From an uncultured Lewinella sp. (GTDB taxonomy: Bacteria; Bacteroidota; Bacteroidia; Chitinophagales; Saprospiraceae), in the NCBI GenBank assembly GCA_913057725.1, contig CAJXOS010000060.1, positions 1 to 35,375 on the forward strand: a stretch of 35,375 bases of DNA, given 5' to 3'. Every line of letters begins with the position of its first letter. Position 1 is the first letter of the stretch. Below, piece by piece: positions 34,471 to 35,375 of this stretch. Both the position numbers and the translations under genes were made by a program. The notes under the pieces are model-generated. The model worked only from the letters and a program-made list of their open reading frames with translations. It made no database searches and had not been told where the DNA came from.

Positions 34471-35283
34471 TTATAGTCGTACACGAAACCCGTAGCTCAG
34501 AGTGCCTGAGGTCGATAGAATCGGCTTGGTTTCGGGTAAAGGAGTGTAGAATAAGTTCCAGTCGTAGCTCAACCGGTCTGTGCGCCAGGCCTTTCGCTGA
34601 AAATCGGCATCGAAGCCAAAAGTGGGCTTGAAGAAGCGCCCCAGGCTGACAACGTCAAAATTGCTAATTACATCTTTGGCCTCTACTTTGGCAATATGCA
34701 AGAATGGTGGAATACCAATGTAGGTCGGACGGTAGAGTGCAGTTACTACTGGCAAATCAAAGCGAGTGGTAAAAGCCCAATCATCGGCATCATCAATCGT
34801 TCGACGATCCACAGCGCCAACGGCAAAGGAGGATTGTAGCATCACTCCAGTCCTGTTATTCGTCGGCAGCGGGTAATTACGAGAATTGATTTGCACATTG
34901 AACGAACCACCCACGTATTGCTGATTGTCCATTGCCGCTTGATCACCAACTCGAGCATAGTAGCCTACGCTGAACTGAAAATCAGATAAGCTCGCCGACC
35001 GGTTAATGTCCCGTCGAGGCTTAATCTTTGCCTTGAGTTTTGCATTATCAAACGATAAACTCATCCGAGAAATCCAATCCGGACGAATACGCTCGTAAGT
35101 GACGAAAAAACGAGTGCCCTTTCCGTTATAAGTAAAGGCGCTGTGCGCTTGGTCTCGAACAGTATTGAGCGTAATACCTACCCCGATGGTAAGATGCTCA
35201 CTGCGCCCCATTAGGTCGAACTGTTCTTGCGCCCAGGCTGGTAACAGCAAGAGAGAAAACACGATTGTTAGCCAGGCTTTCAT
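34471..35283 (-). CDS. outer-membrane beta-barrel-like protein, function unknown
   Basis: 270 residues with a signal peptide (MKAWLTIVFSLLLLPAWAQ). The mature sequence has alternating amphipathic strands with aromatic girdle residues (FQFSVGYYARVGDQ, YDWNLFYTPLPE) and ends SYGFRVRL, a C-terminal strand typical of outer-membrane barrels, though without a terminal Phe or Trp. I do not recognise a named family. It is the first gene of the minus-strand cluster with the S41 lipoprotein, truA and the HD protein. A weak promoter-like TATATTTA lies just upstream of its start. The remaining bases to the window end show nothing else. Confidence 0.75.
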   Translation of the reverse strand: MKAWLTIVFSLLLLPAWAQEQFDLMGRSEHLTIGVGITLNTVRDQAHSAFTYNGKGTRFFVTYERIRPDWISRMSLSFDNAKLKAKIKPRRDINRSASLSDFQFSVGYYARVGDQAAMDNQQYVGGSFNVQINSRNYPLPTNNRTGVMLQSSFAVGAVDRRTIDDADDWAFTTRFDLPVVTALYRPTYIGIPPFLHIAKVEAKDVISNFDVVSLGRFFKPTFGFDADFQRKAWRTDRLSYDWNLFYTPLPETKPILSTSGTLSYGFRVRL

Positions 35284-35375
35284 TTTTTAAGGGTAAATAT
35301 AGCAGAACATTGGCGGGAAGCGAATAATAGAAATGTCATTGGTCAGCAAAATCAAAATCAAACCACAAATCCACA

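Overview
The window looks like chromosomal DNA from a free-living member of the Bacteroidota, most likely the Saprospiria (Lewinella-like). This is an inference from content, not a database match. Three proteins carry type IX secretion (T9SS) C-terminal sorting domains, several genes have the Bacteroidota TAnnTTTG promoter box just upstream of their start, and a DUF4294 protein and a GCS2-CBS fusion are present. No rRNA, tRNA, CRISPR array, insertion sequence or phage gene was seen. Most of the window is ordinary housekeeping and cell-envelope genes in short transcription units, often closed by strong hairpins between convergent genes.

Left part (1-7.9 kb): a PdeM-type metallophosphoesterase, a small membrane protein, a secreted unknown, an ECF sigma factor followed by a small protein that looks like an anti-sigma factor without its zinc motif, an M42 aminopeptidase, an oligosaccharide flippase, about 570 bp of apparently decayed sequence, and a DUF4294 protein.

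Middle part (7.9-18.3 kb): a large exported protein combining a zinc-peptidase-like domain, a TolB-like propeller and an outer-membrane barrel; a nucleoside-type MFS transporter; a palindromic three-hairpin intergenic element; an AbgB-like M20 amidohydrolase; a stand-alone TrpB2-type tryptophan synthase beta chain; threonyl-tRNA synthetase; and a DUF4265-like protein.

Right part (18.3-35.4 kb): a T9SS-exported propeller protein, a miniature protein that is little more than a signal peptide plus a T9SS sorting domain, a GCS2-type glutamate-cysteine ligase fused to two CBS domains, a small lipoprotein, a helical-repeat protein of unknown function, and a 1693-residue T9SS adhesin-like protein whose N-terminal half is a tandem duplication of [module-module-cohesin]. 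After these come a conserved unknown cytosolic protein and a minus-strand cluster of outer-membrane barrel, S41 lipoprotein protease, truA and an HD-domain phosphohydrolase.

No complete novel defence or mobile system was seen. The observations most worth following are the duplicated cohesin-containing surface protein and its unnamed Cys-rich module, the sorting-domain-only protein, the apparently metal-free anti-sigma factor, the peptidase-propeller-barrel fusion, and the placement of promoter boxes almost on top of start codons.
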